Source of the DNA: Chloroflexaceae bacterium
GTDB lineage: Bacteria; Chloroflexota; Chloroflexia; Chloroflexales; Chloroflexaceae
DNA length: 43,343 bases
Reading direction: 5' to 3'
Assembly (NCBI GenBank): GCA_012034075.1
Contig: JAAURD010000015.1
Location: forward strand, 1 to 43,343
A program made the translations under genes and the position numbers. Shown piece by piece: positions 16,412-26,472 of this stretch. A model generated the notes under the pieces. That model made no database searches. It was not told where the DNA came from and was given only the letters and a program-made list of their open reading frames with translations. How positions within the stretch are numbered: position 1 is the stretch's first letter; every line of letters begins with the position of its first letter.

Positions 16412-17548
16412 CTATTCATCGGGGGTCGCGGCCTGCTGGCTGCGGCGTGTCTGGGTGATGGTTGCAGTGATAATCACACTGAGCACAACCACGGTGAGCG
16501 TGCCCAGCGCAAGCAACTTGGTCATCGGGGTGATGCCATCGATCAGTGCAATCGTGCCAAAGAGTGCGCTGAGACCATAATAGAAGGCGACCACCTGACG
16601 TTGCGAAAAACCGAGGTCGATCAGGCGAATGTGCAAGTTATCGCGCCCGGCGCTGGCCATCGAACGCCCCTGCCAGGTGCGCCAGATCATCAGCCAGATC
16701 ATATCGAGCAGGGGCACGCCCAGCACGAGCAGGGCGGTGGCGAGTTTGGCGCCGCCCATGATCGCACTGACACTGAGCACATAGCCCAGGGTCATCGCGC
16801 CGACATCGCCCATGAAGATGCTGGCGGGATGGAAGTTGTAGCGTAAGAAACCGGCACAGGTGCCAGCCAATGCCAACGGCAAGAGGGCAACCGTCCACTG
16901 ACCAAGACGCAGGGCATGGAGCGCCAGGACGGTAGAAGCGATGAGCGTGATACCGGCGGCAAGACCGTCAAGGCCATCAACCCAGTTGAGCATATTTTGC
17001 AGGCCCGCGATCCAGATCATGGTGGCAATAATAGCCAGCCACGGGGTCAACTGATGCAGATGAATCTGTTCGAGAAAGGGGAAATTAAAGGCGGTGAGAA
17101 TGATGCCACGGGCTTCGGTGGGCATGCCCAGGGCATCGGGGTAGAGTGTGTGGTCCCACAGATAGGGACCGACGGCGACCAGGGCAGCGGTAAAGTGAAA
17201 CAAGAGCCGTAACCAGGGCGGGAGGTCATAGAGATCATCAACAAAGCTGACGATGGCGACGAGCAATGCACCAATCATCAGCAAGATCAGGCGGAGATGT
17301 TCGTAGGGCGAACGTTGGAGCAACGGGTCCAGCGATTCAAACAGAATGGAAAGCAGGAGGGTTGCAAAGAGTCCGCCAACAATGGCGATACCGCCCAGCG
17401 TGGGAGTAGGGACGCGATGCACACGCCGTGGTCCCGGCTGGGCAACCCACCCCCGTTCAAAACAGAGTCGGGCGACGGGGGGCACCAACAGCGCAGTAAG
17501 CACTGCCGATGTGAGAAACGTCAAAATCAGTGCAAACGCCACGACCAT
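16412..17548 (-). CDS. Undecaprenyl-phosphate sugar-1-phosphate transferase (WecA/MraY family)
   Basis: 378 residues with about eleven membrane segments. The family motifs are clear: F-V-D-D-L-Y-D-L-P near residue 103, N-M-L-N-W-V-D-G-L-D-G-L near 186, F-M-G-D-V-G-A-M near 244 and a cytoplasmic loop with R-D-N-L-H-I-R-L-I-D-L-G-F-S-Q-R-Q near 300. Such enzymes transfer a sugar-1-phosphate from a UDP-sugar to undecaprenyl phosphate. The loop resembles WecA/TagO (GlcNAc-1-phosphate) rather than MraY, but the usual H-I-H-H-R is reduced to N-L-H-I-R, so the sugar is uncertain. The start lies 30 bases after the upp stop and has only a weak ribosome site. Confidence 0.88.
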   Translation of the reverse strand: MVVAFALILTFLTSAVLTALLVPPVARLCFERGWVAQPGPRRVHRVPTPTLGGIAIVGGLFATLLLSILFESLDPLLQRSPYEHLRLILLMIGALLVAIVSFVDDLYDLPPWLRLLFHFTAALVAVGPYLWDHTLYPDALGMPTEARGIILTAFNFPFLEQIHLHQLTPWLAIIATMIWIAGLQNMLNWVDGLDGLAAGITLIASTVLALHALRLGQWTVALLPLALAGTCAGFLRYNFHPASIFMGDVGAMTLGYVLSVSAIMGGAKLATALLVLGVPLLDMIWLMIWRTWQGRSMASAGRDNLHIRLIDLGFSQRQVVAFYYGLSALFGTIALIDGITPMTKLLALGTLTVVVLSVIITATITQTRRSQQAATPDE

Positions 17549-17578
17549 GGCTGGTGCGCAAGATATCGCTTTCTATAG

Positions 17579-18211
17579 CTATTCAGTAGCAAACTCACGA
17601 TCCCCGGCATCACCGAGGCCAGGAACAATATAGCCATCCTCGTCCAGATGACTATCGATAGCAGCCAGATGAATGGCAACATCGGGATGCGCCTGGGTCA
17701 AGGCAAAGAGACCTTCTGGCGCGGCAATCAGGCCAAGAAACTTGATCCGACAGGTAGTAGATTTCTGGCGAATGATATCGATGGCGGCAATCGCCGAACC
17801 ACCCGTGGCAAGCATCGGGTCAATCACAAAGACGAGATCCACGCCATCTAATGAAATCTGGTTCTGATAGTAGAGGATCGGTTCAAGGGTTTTCTCGTTG
17901 CGATAGACGCCCACATGCCAGACGTTGGCGGTGGGAATAATATCGAGAATGGCCTCGCTCATGCCCAGACCTGCCCGCAAAATGGGGACCAGGGCAACCT
18001 GTTCAATCACTTCGTAACTCAAACAATCGCCCAATGGTGTTTGCACATCGAGTGGCGCCATTTCGAGGTCTCGAGTGGCTTCGTAGAGTAACAGGCGCGA
18101 TACTTCACGCAGCAACTGGCGGAACTTTTTCGGTTCTGTCACGCGACTGCGCAACAGCGTGAGTTTGTGCAACACCAACGGATGCTGCGATACATGGGTT
18201 TGATCAAACAT
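17579..18211 (-). CDS. upp: Uracil phosphoribosyltransferase
   Basis: 210 residues, normal length. The PRPP-binding loop V-F-V-I-D-P-M-L-A-T-G-G-S is near residue 127, and the uracil-side end with G-Y-I-V-P-G-L-G-D-A-G-D is near 193. It salvages uracil to UMP using PRPP. The ATG at 18211 overlaps the stop of the response-regulator gene by one base (TAATG), so the two are translationally coupled. Start M-F-D-Q-T-H-V matches family practice. Confidence 0.96.
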   Translation of the reverse strand: MFDQTHVSQHPLVLHKLTLLRSRVTEPKKFRQLLREVSRLLLYEATRDLEMAPLDVQTPLGDCLSYEVIEQVALVPILRAGLGMSEAILDIIPTANVWHVGVYRNEKTLEPILYYQNQISLDGVDLVFVIDPMLATGGSAIAAIDIIRQKSTTCRIKFLGLIAAPEGLFALTQAHPDVAIHLAAIDSHLDEDGYIVPGLGDAGDREFATE

Positions 18212-18954
18212 TACTGATCCGTGAATTTATAGCCCACGCCGCGCACCGTAAGAATGATGGTTGGCCGGGATGGTTCGATTTCCACTTTTTCACGTAAACG
18301 GCGGACACAGACATCCACCAGGTTGGTTTCGCCAACATAATCGTAGCCCCACACTTCACGGTAGAGCGTTTCACGGTCGAAGACCTGACCCGGGTTGGCG
18401 GCCAGAAAATAGAGCAGTTCAAACTCCATAGGGGTCAGGCTGGTCTCGGTACCACGCACCACCACACGATGGCGCGGCTCATCGACTTCAATGTCGTGCA
18501 GCTTAATGACAGGTGGGGCACGACGGTTTTTATAGCCCTCAACGCGGCGCAAGATAGATTCAACCCGCGCGATCAGTTCAGCCGTCTTAAAGGGCTTCGT
18601 GATGTAATCATCGGCACCCAGTTCAAACCCATGCACCACATCTTCGGTACCACCGCGTGCGGTGAGGATGATAATCGGCACATCACTGCGGTCGCGAATA
18701 TGCTGGCAGGCTTGCAGCCCATCGACATAGGGCATCATAATATCGAGAATCACGACGTCAAATTCGGCGGCCTCAAAGGCTTCAATGGCACCCAGGCCAT
18801 CCTTGACCGCAACGATCTCGTACCTGGGATCATTGAGCGTTGTCTTGATCAGGTTGGTAATTGTCTCATCGTCATCGGCAATGAGAATGCGCCGTGGCGT
18901 GATCTCTTGCGGTGTGGTACGATGTGAAATTTTCCGAAAGAATCGCATAGGCAT
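18211..18954 (-). CDS. OmpR/PhoB-family response regulator
   Basis: 247 residues. The receiver domain follows a ~20-residue basic leader: acidic pocket A-D-D-D near residue 27, phospho-acceptor V-I-L-D-I-M-M-P near 69, T-A-R-G near 99 and K-P-F near 119. The C-terminal winged helix shows L-T-P-M-E-F-E-L-L-Y-F-L, N-L-V-D-V-C-V-R-R-L-R and V-R-G-V-G-Y-K-F. No histidine kinase gene is adjacent, so it is an orphan here. It lies between clpX and upp; M-R-F-F at 18948 is an alternative start. Targets are unknown. Confidence 0.93.
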   Translation of the reverse strand: MPMRFFRKISHRTTPQEITPRRILIADDDETITNLIKTTLNDPRYEIVAVKDGLGAIEAFEAAEFDVVILDIMMPYVDGLQACQHIRDRSDVPIIILTARGGTEDVVHGFELGADDYITKPFKTAELIARVESILRRVEGYKNRRAPPVIKLHDIEVDEPRHRVVVRGTETSLTPMEFELLYFLAANPGQVFDRETLYREVWGYDYVGETNLVDVCVRRLREKVEIEPSRPTIILTVRGVGYKFTDQ

Positions 18955-18975
18955 ACAGAACCACGGTTTGATGTG

Positions 18976-20280
18976 CTAGACAGCTTCATCCAGACAGCGA
19001 CGGAACTCTGGTCGCTCGGTGCGGGTCACCAGAATGGGCTGACCACGACCTTGCACGACTTCGGCATTGATAATACAGCGACCAATATGCTCTTGCGATG
19101 GCACTTCATACATAACATCCATCAGCACGTCTTCAACAATGGTCCGAAGCGCACGCGCGCCCGTTTTCATCTCCAGAGCACGATCAACAATAGCTTCCAG
19201 GGCATCCTGAGTTACTTCCAGGTCAACGTGATCGAGCGACAGCATCTTTTTGTATTGCTTGATCAGCGCGTTGCGCGGTTCGGTTAAAATGCGCAACATG
19301 GTGTCTTTGGTGAGTGGCTCAAGTGCAACCATCACCGGCATACGACCGATAAACTCGGGAATAAACCCATATTTCAGCAGATCACCAGGGGTAACAGATT
19401 GACAGGAGAACGGTGCTGAACCGTTTGCCTCTGCCAGTGCTTCATCGCGAAGCAGGCCCAATCGTGGTTTCGTATCAAGGCGTTGGCGGATAATCTGTTC
19501 AAGGCCGTCAAAGGCACCGCCGCAGATGAATAGCACATTCGTAGTATCAAATGGAATGTACTCTTGCTGCGGGTGTTTGCGCCCTGGTAGTGGTGGCACA
19601 TGGGCCACACCGCCTTCGAGAATTTTGAGCAGTGCTTGCTGCACACCTTCGCCGGAGACATCACGGGTAATCGATGGATTATCGGATTTGCGCGTAATTT
19701 TATCGATTTCATCGATATAGATAATACCCGATTGGGCGCGGTCCAGGTCACCTTCGGCAGCCTGAATCAAGCGCAGGAGGATATTCTCCACATCTTCGCC
19801 GACATACCCGGCTTCGGTGAGCGCGGTGGCATCAGCAATGGCAAAGGGAACATCAAGGATACGGGCCAGGGTTTGAGCCAGCAGGGTTTTGCCCGAACCG
19901 GTAGGGCCGATCAAGAGGATGTTGCTTTTGCTGATATCGACGTCATCGAAGCGAGCAGAAGCGCGGATCCGTTTGTAATGATTATAGACCGCAACCGAGA
20001 GCACGACCTTGGCGCGGTCTTGCCCGATCACAAACTGGTCGAGCTTCTCGCGCAGACGGCGCGGGGTCGGTAGCCGGTCGGGGCCGGTCGCGTGGCTGCG
20101 ATGTGGGATAGCGATCTGCTGCTCCACTTCTTCGGCAATAATGGCACTGCACAGGGCAACACATTCATCACAAATAAAGACAGTGCCAGGACCAGCGATC
20201 AAACGTCGCACTTCATCCTGACCTCGGCCACAAAATGAGCAAATGTATGCTCCACGGTTACTACTTCGCGAGCGACTCAT
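18976..20280 (-). CDS. clpX: ClpX, ATPase subunit of the ClpXP protease
   Basis: 434 residues. The N-terminal zinc-binding domain has C-S-F-C-G-R and I-C-D-E-C-V-A-L-C. The AAA+ core has Walker A G-P-T-G-S-G-K-T, Walker [24 protein letters not shown] and the G-F-I-P-E-F-I-G-R sensor region. The ClpP-docking I-G-F tripeptide seems to be L-G-L, then an atypical loop rich in Ala/Glu before C-Q-S-V-T-P. ClpX unfolds substrates and feeds ClpP. ATG at 20280 is chosen because M-S-R-S-R-S-S leads straight into the zinc domain; an in-frame ATG at 20307 sits inside a hairpin. It follows clpP and tig. Confidence 0.96.
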   Translation of the reverse strand: MSRSRSSNRGAYICSFCGRGQDEVRRLIAGPGTVFICDECVALCSAIIAEEVEQQIAIPHRSHATGPDRLPTPRRLREKLDQFVIGQDRAKVVLSVAVYNHYKRIRASARFDDVDISKSNILLIGPTGSGKTLLAQTLARILDVPFAIADATALTEAGYVGEDVENILLRLIQAAEGDLDRAQSGIIYIDEIDKITRKSDNPSITRDVSGEGVQQALLKILEGGVAHVPPLPGRKHPQQEYIPFDTTNVLFICGGAFDGLEQIIRQRLDTKPRLGLLRDEALAEANGSAPFSCQSVTPGDLLKYGFIPEFIGRMPVMVALEPLTKDTMLRILTEPRNALIKQYKKMLSLDHVDLEVTQDALEAIVDRALEMKTGARALRTIVEDVLMDVMYEVPSQEHIGRCIINAEVVQGRGQPILVTRTERPEFRRCLDEAV

Positions 20281-20289
20281 ACACTGGTA

Positions 20290-20333
20290 CGCCAGACCTC
20301 TGAACATGCCGCCATGGCATGTTCAGACTGGCG
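20290..20333 (-). promoter_or_regulatory. Strong stem-loop in the clpX leader
   Basis: TCTGAACATGCC (20299-20310) pairs perfectly with GGCATGTTCAGA (20316-20327) around a 5-base loop, and CGCCAG (20290-20295) pairs with CTGGCG (20328-20333) across a 3-base bulge, giving an 18-bp interrupted stem. It ends 10 bases before the clpX start and has no T-run, so it is not an obvious terminator. It could stabilise or control the clpX part of a clpP-clpX message. Confidence 0.6.
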
Positions 20334-20352
20334 TTTCTCCTTTCGTCATCTG

Positions 20353-20397
20353 TTGACAATTGACAATTGACAGTTGACAATTATCAATTATCAATTG
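20353..20397. repeat. Short tandem repeat of TTGACAA/TTATCAA units at the clpP stop codon
   Basis: About 45 bases of TTGACAAT-, TTGACAGT- and TTATCAAT-type 7-base units between clpX and clpP. On the minus strand the first units supply the last codons of clpP (I-D-N-stop). It looks like the AT-rich microsatellite seen between genes in cyanobacteria and Chloroflexota (recollection). The TTGACA strings mimic -35 boxes but have no matching -10. Confidence 0.6.
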
Positions 20398-21085
20398 CAT
20401 CTGGTTTTTTCTTACTTGATGGTAACACATCTTCCTGATTTAAAATCTCATCGATAATGCCGTACTCTTTGGCCTGTTCCGGCGTCAAGAAGAGATCGCG
20501 ATCAAAGTCGCGGGCAATCCGTTCAATCGGTTGGCCGGTATCGCGGGCGAGCAACTCACGAATCAGCTGTTGTTCACGCAGGAGCTCACGCGCCATAATT
20601 TCGACATCCGGGGCATAGCCTCGGACACCGCCACCAGCGGGATGCATATGAATAGTCGAATGGGGCAAGCTATAGCGCATACCAGGGTTTCCACCAGCCA
20701 GAATAGGGGTAGCCATACTGCCGGCCATGCCCACACAGAAGGTCGCGACTTTGGCACGAATGGCCCGCATCGTATCGTAGATAGCGAGCCCGGCGGTAAT
20801 GGAGCCACCCGGACTGTTAATATACAGCGAAATATCGCGTTCCGGGTCATCATGGTCCAGAAAGAGTAACTGGGCAACAATGAGATTGGCAATTTGATCA
20901 TCTATCGGTGTGCCCAGGAGAATAATGTGTTCTTTGAGCAAGCGCGAATAGATATCGAAGGCACGTTCGCCCCGGTTGGTACTTTCAACGACCATCGGAA
21001 TCAGTGATTCGGGCCGTGGAGATTGCCATTCATTTTGATATGTTGAACGCCATGTTTCATGATGGCGCGAAATCCATTCTATCAT
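20384..21085 (-). CDS. clpP: ClpP, proteolytic subunit of Clp protease
   Basis: 233 residues. S-P-G-G-S near residue 94 forms the oxyanion loop. The nucleophile serine lies in A-G-S-M-A (usual form A-A-S-M-G), the histidine in H-M-H-P-A-G-G-G, and the aspartate in D-F-D-R-D-L-F-L-T. All three catalytic residues are present though their surroundings are divergent. ATG at 21085 with AGGAG five bases upstream is preferred over the TTG at 21112. The C-terminus ends in a lysine-rich tail whose last codons lie in a tandem repeat. With tig upstream and clpX downstream it forms the classical tig-clpP-clpX order. Confidence 0.95.
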   Translation of the reverse strand: MIEWISRHHETWRSTYQNEWQSPRPESLIPMVVESTNRGERAFDIYSRLLKEHIILLGTPIDDQIANLIVAQLLFLDHDDPERDISLYINSPGGSITAGLAIYDTMRAIRAKVATFCVGMAGSMATPILAGGNPGMRYSLPHSTIHMHPAGGGVRGYAPDVEIMARELLREQQLIRELLARDTGQPIERIARDFDRDLFLTPEQAKEYGIIDEILNQEDVLPSSKKKPDAIDN

Positions 21086-21130
21086 CTCTCTCCTCGTTTT
21101 GTATTGCTTCAACTAGCGCATAACACCATA

Positions 21131-22716
21131 TCAGGTCCGTTCCGGATCAATTGTTGGATGCGACTCCACCGGTGCTGCGTCGCTGCTGCTGACAGGAGTC
21201 AAGGACGGTTCAGCCAAACCCACAGCAAGTGACTCCTCGCTCACCGGTGGCTCATCAGCGGTTGTTTCTGCTGGTTCAGGTATGTCCAAAACCTGGGGGG
21301 CTGATTCAAGCAGTCCCGAAATAGGCTCAGCCGCCACAAGATACGAGGGATCAATCGTATCATCAGTTGCTGGACGTCTCACCGTGGGGGTTTGCACCTG
21401 GTCTTGTGCCTGACCAGTAGCAATCGCGACAATCCGTTCGTACAGCTTGCGGTCAAGGACGCGACGGGTTGCTTGATGGACCAGCGCCTGGGTGATATTG
21501 GCATTGGTTTGAATAGCGGGCAAGGTCTGGGTTTCAGGATCAACCAGTTGCATCAATTCACGGTAGACTTCTTCTTGAATCTCGTTTTGTGAAATCGGCA
21601 GGGCTTCTTGCTGAATCATTTCTTGCAGTGCCAGTAAGGATTTGACCCGCTCTTCGGCAAGCGGCCGAAACTGACGCACTAGTTCTGGCGGAATGTTGAG
21701 CGCTTCGCCGCGGTTTTCACGTCGCTGGCGTTCTTCATCGCTTTCGATATCAAGGTATCCCTGTTCCTGGAGCATTGTCTCCAGCATATTCATCACTATC
21801 ACATCGGGAATGTCAAATTCGCTTTGGGCAATGAGCTTCTCCGTATAGGTTTGAACCAGTTTTTGTTCGGCAGTCACCCGCACATATTCATCAAGCGATT
21901 CTTGCACGTATTGACGGATGACGGACACATCACCTTCAAGGTTCTCGAGGGTGGAAAGCTCTTCGTCATCCGGCAACATGCGCTCGTGAATAGCGATAGC
22001 ATGCACACGAAACAGAACGTCTTTGTTGCGCATCTCAACTTCGACATGATCTTCGGGTATACGCACCATGATTTCGCGATCTTCGCCGACCGTGATTCCC
22101 AGCAATCCCTCATACAGGCCATAAATCGTGTGACCCGGTTCAAGCACCAGAAGCGCTTCATCATCTGCACTGGCAGATGCAAAGAGTTGTTCGCCTTCAA
22201 GCGTAGCCGTCATTGTCAGAGTGAGTTGATCGCCATGAGCAGCGGGTCGTGGTTCTTCTAATTCTTTTAAGACGACATGTTTTTCGCGTAATATGCCTAT
22301 ACCCCGTTCAATCATCGTGTCGGTCACCGGTTCGACCTCTAGGGGCACACGTATCGCGCGATAGTCAGGCAACGTCACCGTTGGCGCAACGGGCACACGA
22401 AGACGAAAACGCAAGGTTTCAGATGTATCAACGTTTTCGATTTGCAGTTGGCCAACCGGGTTGACATTGGCTTCTTTCAAGACATCTTTCACAACGCGGC
22501 GAATAATATCCTCAGCGGCTTCTTCAAGTAATACGTCCCGTCCAAAAAGTTTTTCGATAATAAAACGCGGGGCTTTTCCTTTACGAAACCCAGGAATGGT
22601 ATGTTTTGCGAAAGGCGCTGGGCAGCACGATCCAGACCCCTTTCGACTTGATCTGAATCAAGCTCAACATCCAACGCAACCATACTGTTTGCCAATTTTT
22701 CGGTCGTGATTTTCAC
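21131..22716 (-). CDS. tig: Trigger factor, frameshifted, with long acidic C-terminal extension
   Basis: Ribosome-associated chaperone. The N-terminal ribosome-binding domain (M-K-I-T-T-E-K..) begins at a GTG at 22716 with GGAG upstream. The signature G-F-R-K-G-K-A-P-R is readable only in another frame; the frames join at the AAAA run at about 22604-22607, so one base is extra or missing. Downstream are the PPIase-like domain (H-G-D-Q-L-T-L near residue 170 of the joined protein) and the helical C-domain. About 100 residues beyond the normal end are acidic and rich in Pro/Ser/Glu, giving about 528 residues in all. A near-essential gene of full length with one indel suggests sequence error. 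Confidence 0.9.
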
Positions 22717-22775
22717 GCAGGTTTATTCTCCATTCTAGCCAGGTTTAGTAGATGCGCAACATAGCCCTATGTGCC

Positions 22776-22804
22776 ATTATAGCAATGTTTGGTCAGTTAC
22801 GCAA
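22776..22804 (-). promoter_or_regulatory. Extended -10 promoter of tig-clpP-clpX
   Basis: On the minus strand TTGCGT (22804-22799), 17 bases, then TATAAT (22781-22776) preceded by TGC, an extended -10. It lies about 60 bases upstream of the tig start and inside the tig/feoC intergenic region, overlapping nothing coding. Confidence 0.7.
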
Positions 22805-22813
22805 AGAATCCGT

Positions 22814-23080
22814 TTACGCCGAACGTTTTGCCGGTTCCGAGATCGCTTCGGTCAGCATATAGCCGCTCTGGTGGGAGCCTGCCGGTGGGCAGTGATGGGA
22901 TATGGGGCACGACGAGCAGTGTTCCGGGCTAGAGGAGACTTCGCAGATCCGACCCATACGAACGAGCGTTGAGAGCATCCCTTCAAGGACTGCTGGTTCA
23001 ATCTGGAGTCGCTGACTCAGGGTATCGAGCGAGAGCGCACAACGCGACTGACGAAATTCATGCAAAATCAGCTGTAACAT
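22814..23080 (-). CDS. feoC: FeoC-like winged-helix protein with cysteine cluster
   Basis: 88 residues. The N-terminal ~48 residues form a DeoR-like winged helix (L-H-E-F-R-Q, L-D-T-L-S-Q-R-L, L-S-T-L-V-R-M-G-R-I). The C-terminal part has C-S-S-C-P-I-S-H-H-C-P, the cysteine cluster FeoC proteins use for an iron-sulphur centre. FeoC tunes FeoB stability or feo expression. It starts 15 bases after the feoB stop and closes the leftward feo operon. The ribosome site is weak (GGGC), so it may depend on translation of feoB. Confidence 0.82.
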   Translation of the reverse strand: MLQLILHEFRQSRCALSLDTLSQRLQIEPAVLEGMLSTLVRMGRICEVSSSPEHCSSCPISHHCPPAGSHQSGYMLTEAISEPAKRSA

Positions 23081-23095
23081 CGTTGCTTGCCCGGC

Positions 23096-24801
23096 TTATT
23101 GCCAGCCGAGCAATAAGCCTCCTTGATACACCGCAACGGCGAGCAACCAGGGCAATATCGTCTGCAGCGCCATGGTCAGGCTGGTCCACTGCCAGCCAAG
23201 CTCATGCATCAGCGCCCCGATAGTGGGTACACAGGGAATATACAGCAGCACAAAGACCAGAAAGGCCAGCGCCGACAGCGGTGTGAAGGCATGCTGCAGG
23301 GCCATACTCAAGTTCGTCGTGTCGCGGGTATCGGCAGCGGCCGGGAAAAGCGTGATACCCGGCGTCAGCCCTTCGAGTAATTGCTGACCCGCTCCAATTG
23401 TGGCTTCGGCAAAGCCAACCACAATATGGCCGAGATCAGCCATAACATCGACAGATGCGGCGGCGGCAGGTTCTGCTGCGGTGTCGTTGAGATAGACCTG
23501 GGCCAGTGAGGAGACTACAACTTCTTTGGCAGTTAACCCCGAAATGAGCGCACCGGTTGCCTCCCAGGTACCAAACCCGGCCGCGCAAAGAGTGGGGCAG
23601 CCGTTGCACTGATCTGACCATACCAGCTTTCACGCGGGTTTGCTACACCCCAGGGCAGGTGCAGCAAAAACCAGAGGATAATGGAGATACCCAGAATCAG
23701 GGTAAACGCTTTCTTCACAAACTGAGACGTCTGTTGCCAGGTATAGCGCCAGATATTGCGTGCTGAAGGCATGCGGTACGAAGGAAGTTCCATCACAAAG
23801 GCACTTTGCTCATCTTGGAACAGCATGCGTGAGAGCACAATGCCCAGCACCGATGCCACCACAATGCCCAGTGTGTATAGCCCCATAATCACATACCCAG
23901 CGTGCTGCGGAAAGAACGCCATACCAAAGATCACGTAGATTGGCAAGCGGGCCGAGCAAGACATAAAGGGAATCATCAAACTGGTGAGCACCCGTGCAGG
24001 CCGATTTTCAATCGTGCGGGTCGCATAGACCGCTGGCACGTTGCAACCAAAGCCAACAATCATCGGTAGAAAGGCTTTGCCATGCAGGCCGATCATACTC
24101 ATCAGACGATCCATTACAAAGGCAGCACGCGTCATATAGCCACTATCTTCAAGGACAGCCAGCGCAGCATAGAGGATCATTAAGCCCGGAATAAAGACCA
24201 GCACGCCGCCAACGCCCGCCAGAACGCCTTCGCTCACCAACGATATCAGCCAGGCCGGCGACTGCAGGCTCATGAGCAGCATCGTGAACCAGTGTGTCAC
24301 CGGTCCACTGATGGTACTGTCAATCCAATCGAGGTAGGGTGCAGAGACATGCTGTACCAGGTAGAAGACAAGATACATCGCAAACAGAAAGATTGGGATA
24401 CCCAGAAAAGAATGGGTTACCACGCGGTCAATCTTATCGGAAAGGGTTTCAGCTGGTTCAAGCGGTCGGGTCAACGTTTCGCGCACCAGTTGATGCACAA
24501 ACTGATAGCGATGATCGGCCATCGCAACATCGAGATCATCACCGTAGGATTGTTGGAGACGCGCAGTGCTCTGCTGCAATGCCTGCGTCACCGCCGTGGC
24601 ATCAGGGTTGGTTCGTAGCTCATCAAGCAGCAGATCATCCCCTTCGAGCAACTGAATGGCGAGCCAGCGAGGATGATACTGTTGACACAGGCTTTCGACA
24701 CGCGCAATAACTTGGCTCAGATAGCTGATCTCGGCTTCAATCGCCGGGCTGTATGCGATCTGGATAGCTGGTTGAAAACGCGGGAGACTTGCTGTTGTCA
24801 T
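23096..24801 (-). CDS. feoB: FeoB membrane (permease) part, frameshifted
   Basis: The joined product is about 567 residues. It contains the FeoB helical spacer and gate domains: G-F-G-C-N-V-P-A near residue 262, F-M-S-C-S-A-R-L-P near 295, later [15 protein letters not shown], and the C-terminal helices ending L-L-L-G-W-Q. The frame breaks near 23580-23587 after A-A-P-L-F-A; the next frame continues A-G-F-G-T-W-E-A-T, so one base is missing there. The start is ATG at 24801 with AAAGGAG upstream, in a different frame from the preceding GTPase part and overlapping it by 65 bases. It may be a natural split or a second indel. Confidence 0.85.
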
Positions 24802-25327
24802 AACATGGCTCCTTTCGAGTGGTATGTGTCGCAAAAGCAAAGATTGCTTGTTTCAGTTCGTCTAGGCCCTGACGACGGCTGGCAACCATTGGGATTACAA
24901 AAATACCACCCAGTAACTCAGACAGTCGAGAGATATCGATTTTAAGACCTCGTGCCTCAGCAACATCGATAAGGTTAAGAACCACGACCATTGCAGCACC
25001 CGTTTCGAGAATCTGGGCACAGAGATAGAGATTACGCTCAATATTGGTTGCATCAAGCACATGCACCACCAGATCGGGATGGCCTTTGACCAGAAAGTCG
25101 CGGGTAATTTGCTCCTCCGGCGAATAGGCCGACAGGCTATAGGTACCAGGCAGATCAACAACCTCGATGTGATAGCCATTGTGCAGAAACCAGCCAGCTT
25201 TGCGTGCAACCGTTTTACCGGGCCAGTTACCAACATGCTGATGAGCACCTGTGAGCGCGTTAAAGATGGTACTCTTCCCTGCATTGGGGTTGCCTGCTAA
25301 AGCAACGCACACGTCACATTCATTCAT
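24737..25327 (-). CDS. feoB: FeoB N-terminal GTPase part
   Basis: 196 residues to its own stop. G1 is G-N-P-N-A-G-K-S-T near residue 12, then G-N-W-P-G-K-T-V, G3 [11 protein letters not shown], the switch E-E-Q-I-T-R-D and G4 N-L-I-D. The last ~22 residues (after T-R-K-E) look like out-of-frame reading of the next segment. ATG at 25327 overlaps the feoA stop. FeoB drives ferrous iron uptake across the membrane; the GTPase part regulates the pore. Whether it is a separate protein, as in known split FeoB systems, or was cut by an indel near 24800-24830 is open. Confidence 0.88.
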   Translation of the reverse strand: MNECDVCVALAGNPNAGKSTIFNALTGAHQHVGNWPGKTVARKAGWFLHNGYHIEVVDLPGTYSLSAYSPEEQITRDFLVKGHPDLVVHVLDATNIERNLYLCAQILETGAAMVVVLNLIDVAEARGLKIDISRLSELLGGIFVIPMVASRRQGLDELKQAIFAFATHTTRKEPCYDNSKSPAFSTSYPDRIQPGD

Positions 25328-25561
25328 GGCCGACCTCCACCAGAACATGGCGGGCATCGCTCTTACGGAGGGATAGACGATAGCCTTTGATGCGCAATTC
25401 AATCGGATCACCAAGGGTGCGACGCCTTTGATCAACACCTCCTCGCCCGTAATAAACCCCATATCAAGCAGGCGCCGCTTGATCGACTTAACACCGCCAA
25501 CGCGTACAATCGTTGCGGGCTGACCAATCGCAAGCTGATCCAATGTGGTGGGTGTTTTCAA
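25320..25561 (-). CDS. feoA: FeoA, small SH3-like ferrous iron transport protein, frameshifted
   Basis: About 80 residues when joined. The first frame gives [26 protein letters not shown] and A-P-L. The next frame continues [19 protein letters not shown] and V-E-V-G-H-E. The shift is at the GGG run at about 25415-25417, with one base missing. As read, feoA runs on into feoB in one frame, which mimics a fusion. The FeoA stop overlaps the feoB start. FeoA supports FeoB assembly or activity. Confidence 0.85.
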
Positions 25562-25587
25562 ATGGGGTCCTCCATTTCCAGTCTTGT

Positions 25588-26472
25588 TTAATTCATCAAT
25601 CCCTGCGCTTCCAGCCAGAAGCGGAAGAGAGAAAGCGCACCGATGATCAACAGGGTTGGTATCAGCGCAAGGGTCGCCGGGCGGGCCAGATCAGCAAATC
25701 GAGTGATCCGATTCTCATAGTTGAGCATCATGGCGACCAACAACAGGCAAACACAAAACATGACACCGATGATACCAAGAAACCCCATAATCGCGAAGGG
25801 CCAGGCAAACAGACCAAACAGGTCAACATTGCCAAATATGGCGACCATCACCAGAAACGTAATAAGCAACAGGGTAATAAATTCACGCCAATTGCCAAGA
25901 ATGGGCATATCAGCATCAACATCGGCCCGCAGTGACATATTGAGCATCATGAGCATGACTACGCCCATACCAACCCCCATACCCAGGCCTGTCAGCACGC
26001 GTAATTCGTTGGTTGGCTCATAGGCGGTGGGCAGATGCACCTGGTTAAAGAACGAATTAAAGCCATCGATAGCCATAAGCACAACAAATGCTGCGAGAGT
26101 GGCACTGATAGACCATTTGGGTAAACGACCGGCCCGACCACGGCCAATGGTCCAGGCATAGATTACGGTGATAATCGTGCTGATGTAGATACCACTACAA
26201 CGTGCACAGATAGGCAATTGGATGCCGCCAAGGATAATATTGTGCTCCTGCGCACAGATACCCTGTACCGTCAGGATCATTTTCTCTTCGACGGATAGAC
26301 CCGGCGTAAACAGCAGTGCAAATGTGAGGACCAGTAGGGTACCCAGAAAAGCATAACGCCACAGACGGCTATCGTGCTTTGGTGTGGCTTGATGTTGTTC
26401 ATACGCATACTGTTTGCGCATTTCAATGCGCTGCTGAGCCATTTCGATGATGTCGTTGGTATCAGGATTCAT
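25588..26472 (-). CDS. DUF2085 family multi-pass membrane protein
   Basis: 294 residues. After a polar N-terminus come about seven hydrophobic segments. The DUF2085 signature is present: G-I-C-A-Q-E-H-N-I, then [11 protein letters not shown] near residue 95. Its paired cysteines resemble a metal or redox site, but no function is established for the family. ATG at 26472 has GGAG seven bases upstream; the gene overlaps the end of the DtxR gene by 11 bases. It is placed between an iron-type regulator and feoAB, so a role in iron handling is a reasonable guess. Confidence 0.82.
   Translation of the reverse strand: MNPDTNDIIEMAQQRIEMRKQYAYEQHQATPKHDSRLWRYAFLGTLLVLTFALLFTPGLSVEEKMILTVQGICAQEHNIILGGIQLPICARCSGIYISTIITVIYAWTIGRGRAGRLPKWSISATLAAFVVLMAIDGFNSFFNQVHLPTAYEPTNELRVLTGLGMGVGMGVVMLMMLNMSLRADVDADMPILGNWREFITLLLITFLVMVAIFGNVDLFGLFAWPFAIMGFLGIIGVMFCVCLLLVAMMLNYENRITRFADLARPATLALIPTLLIIGALSLFRFWLEAQGLMN

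Noticed and set aside
20353..20397. Tandem TTGACAA units as a promoter array or CRISPR-like repeat
   Set aside because: Units are only 7 bases, contiguous and without spacers; the TTGACA strings have no -10 box at the right distance.
24737..25561. A natural FeoA-FeoB fusion protein
   Set aside because: The middle of the frame is not FeoA-like, while the next frame restores the complete FeoA end and its stop; the fusion is produced by a one-base shift.
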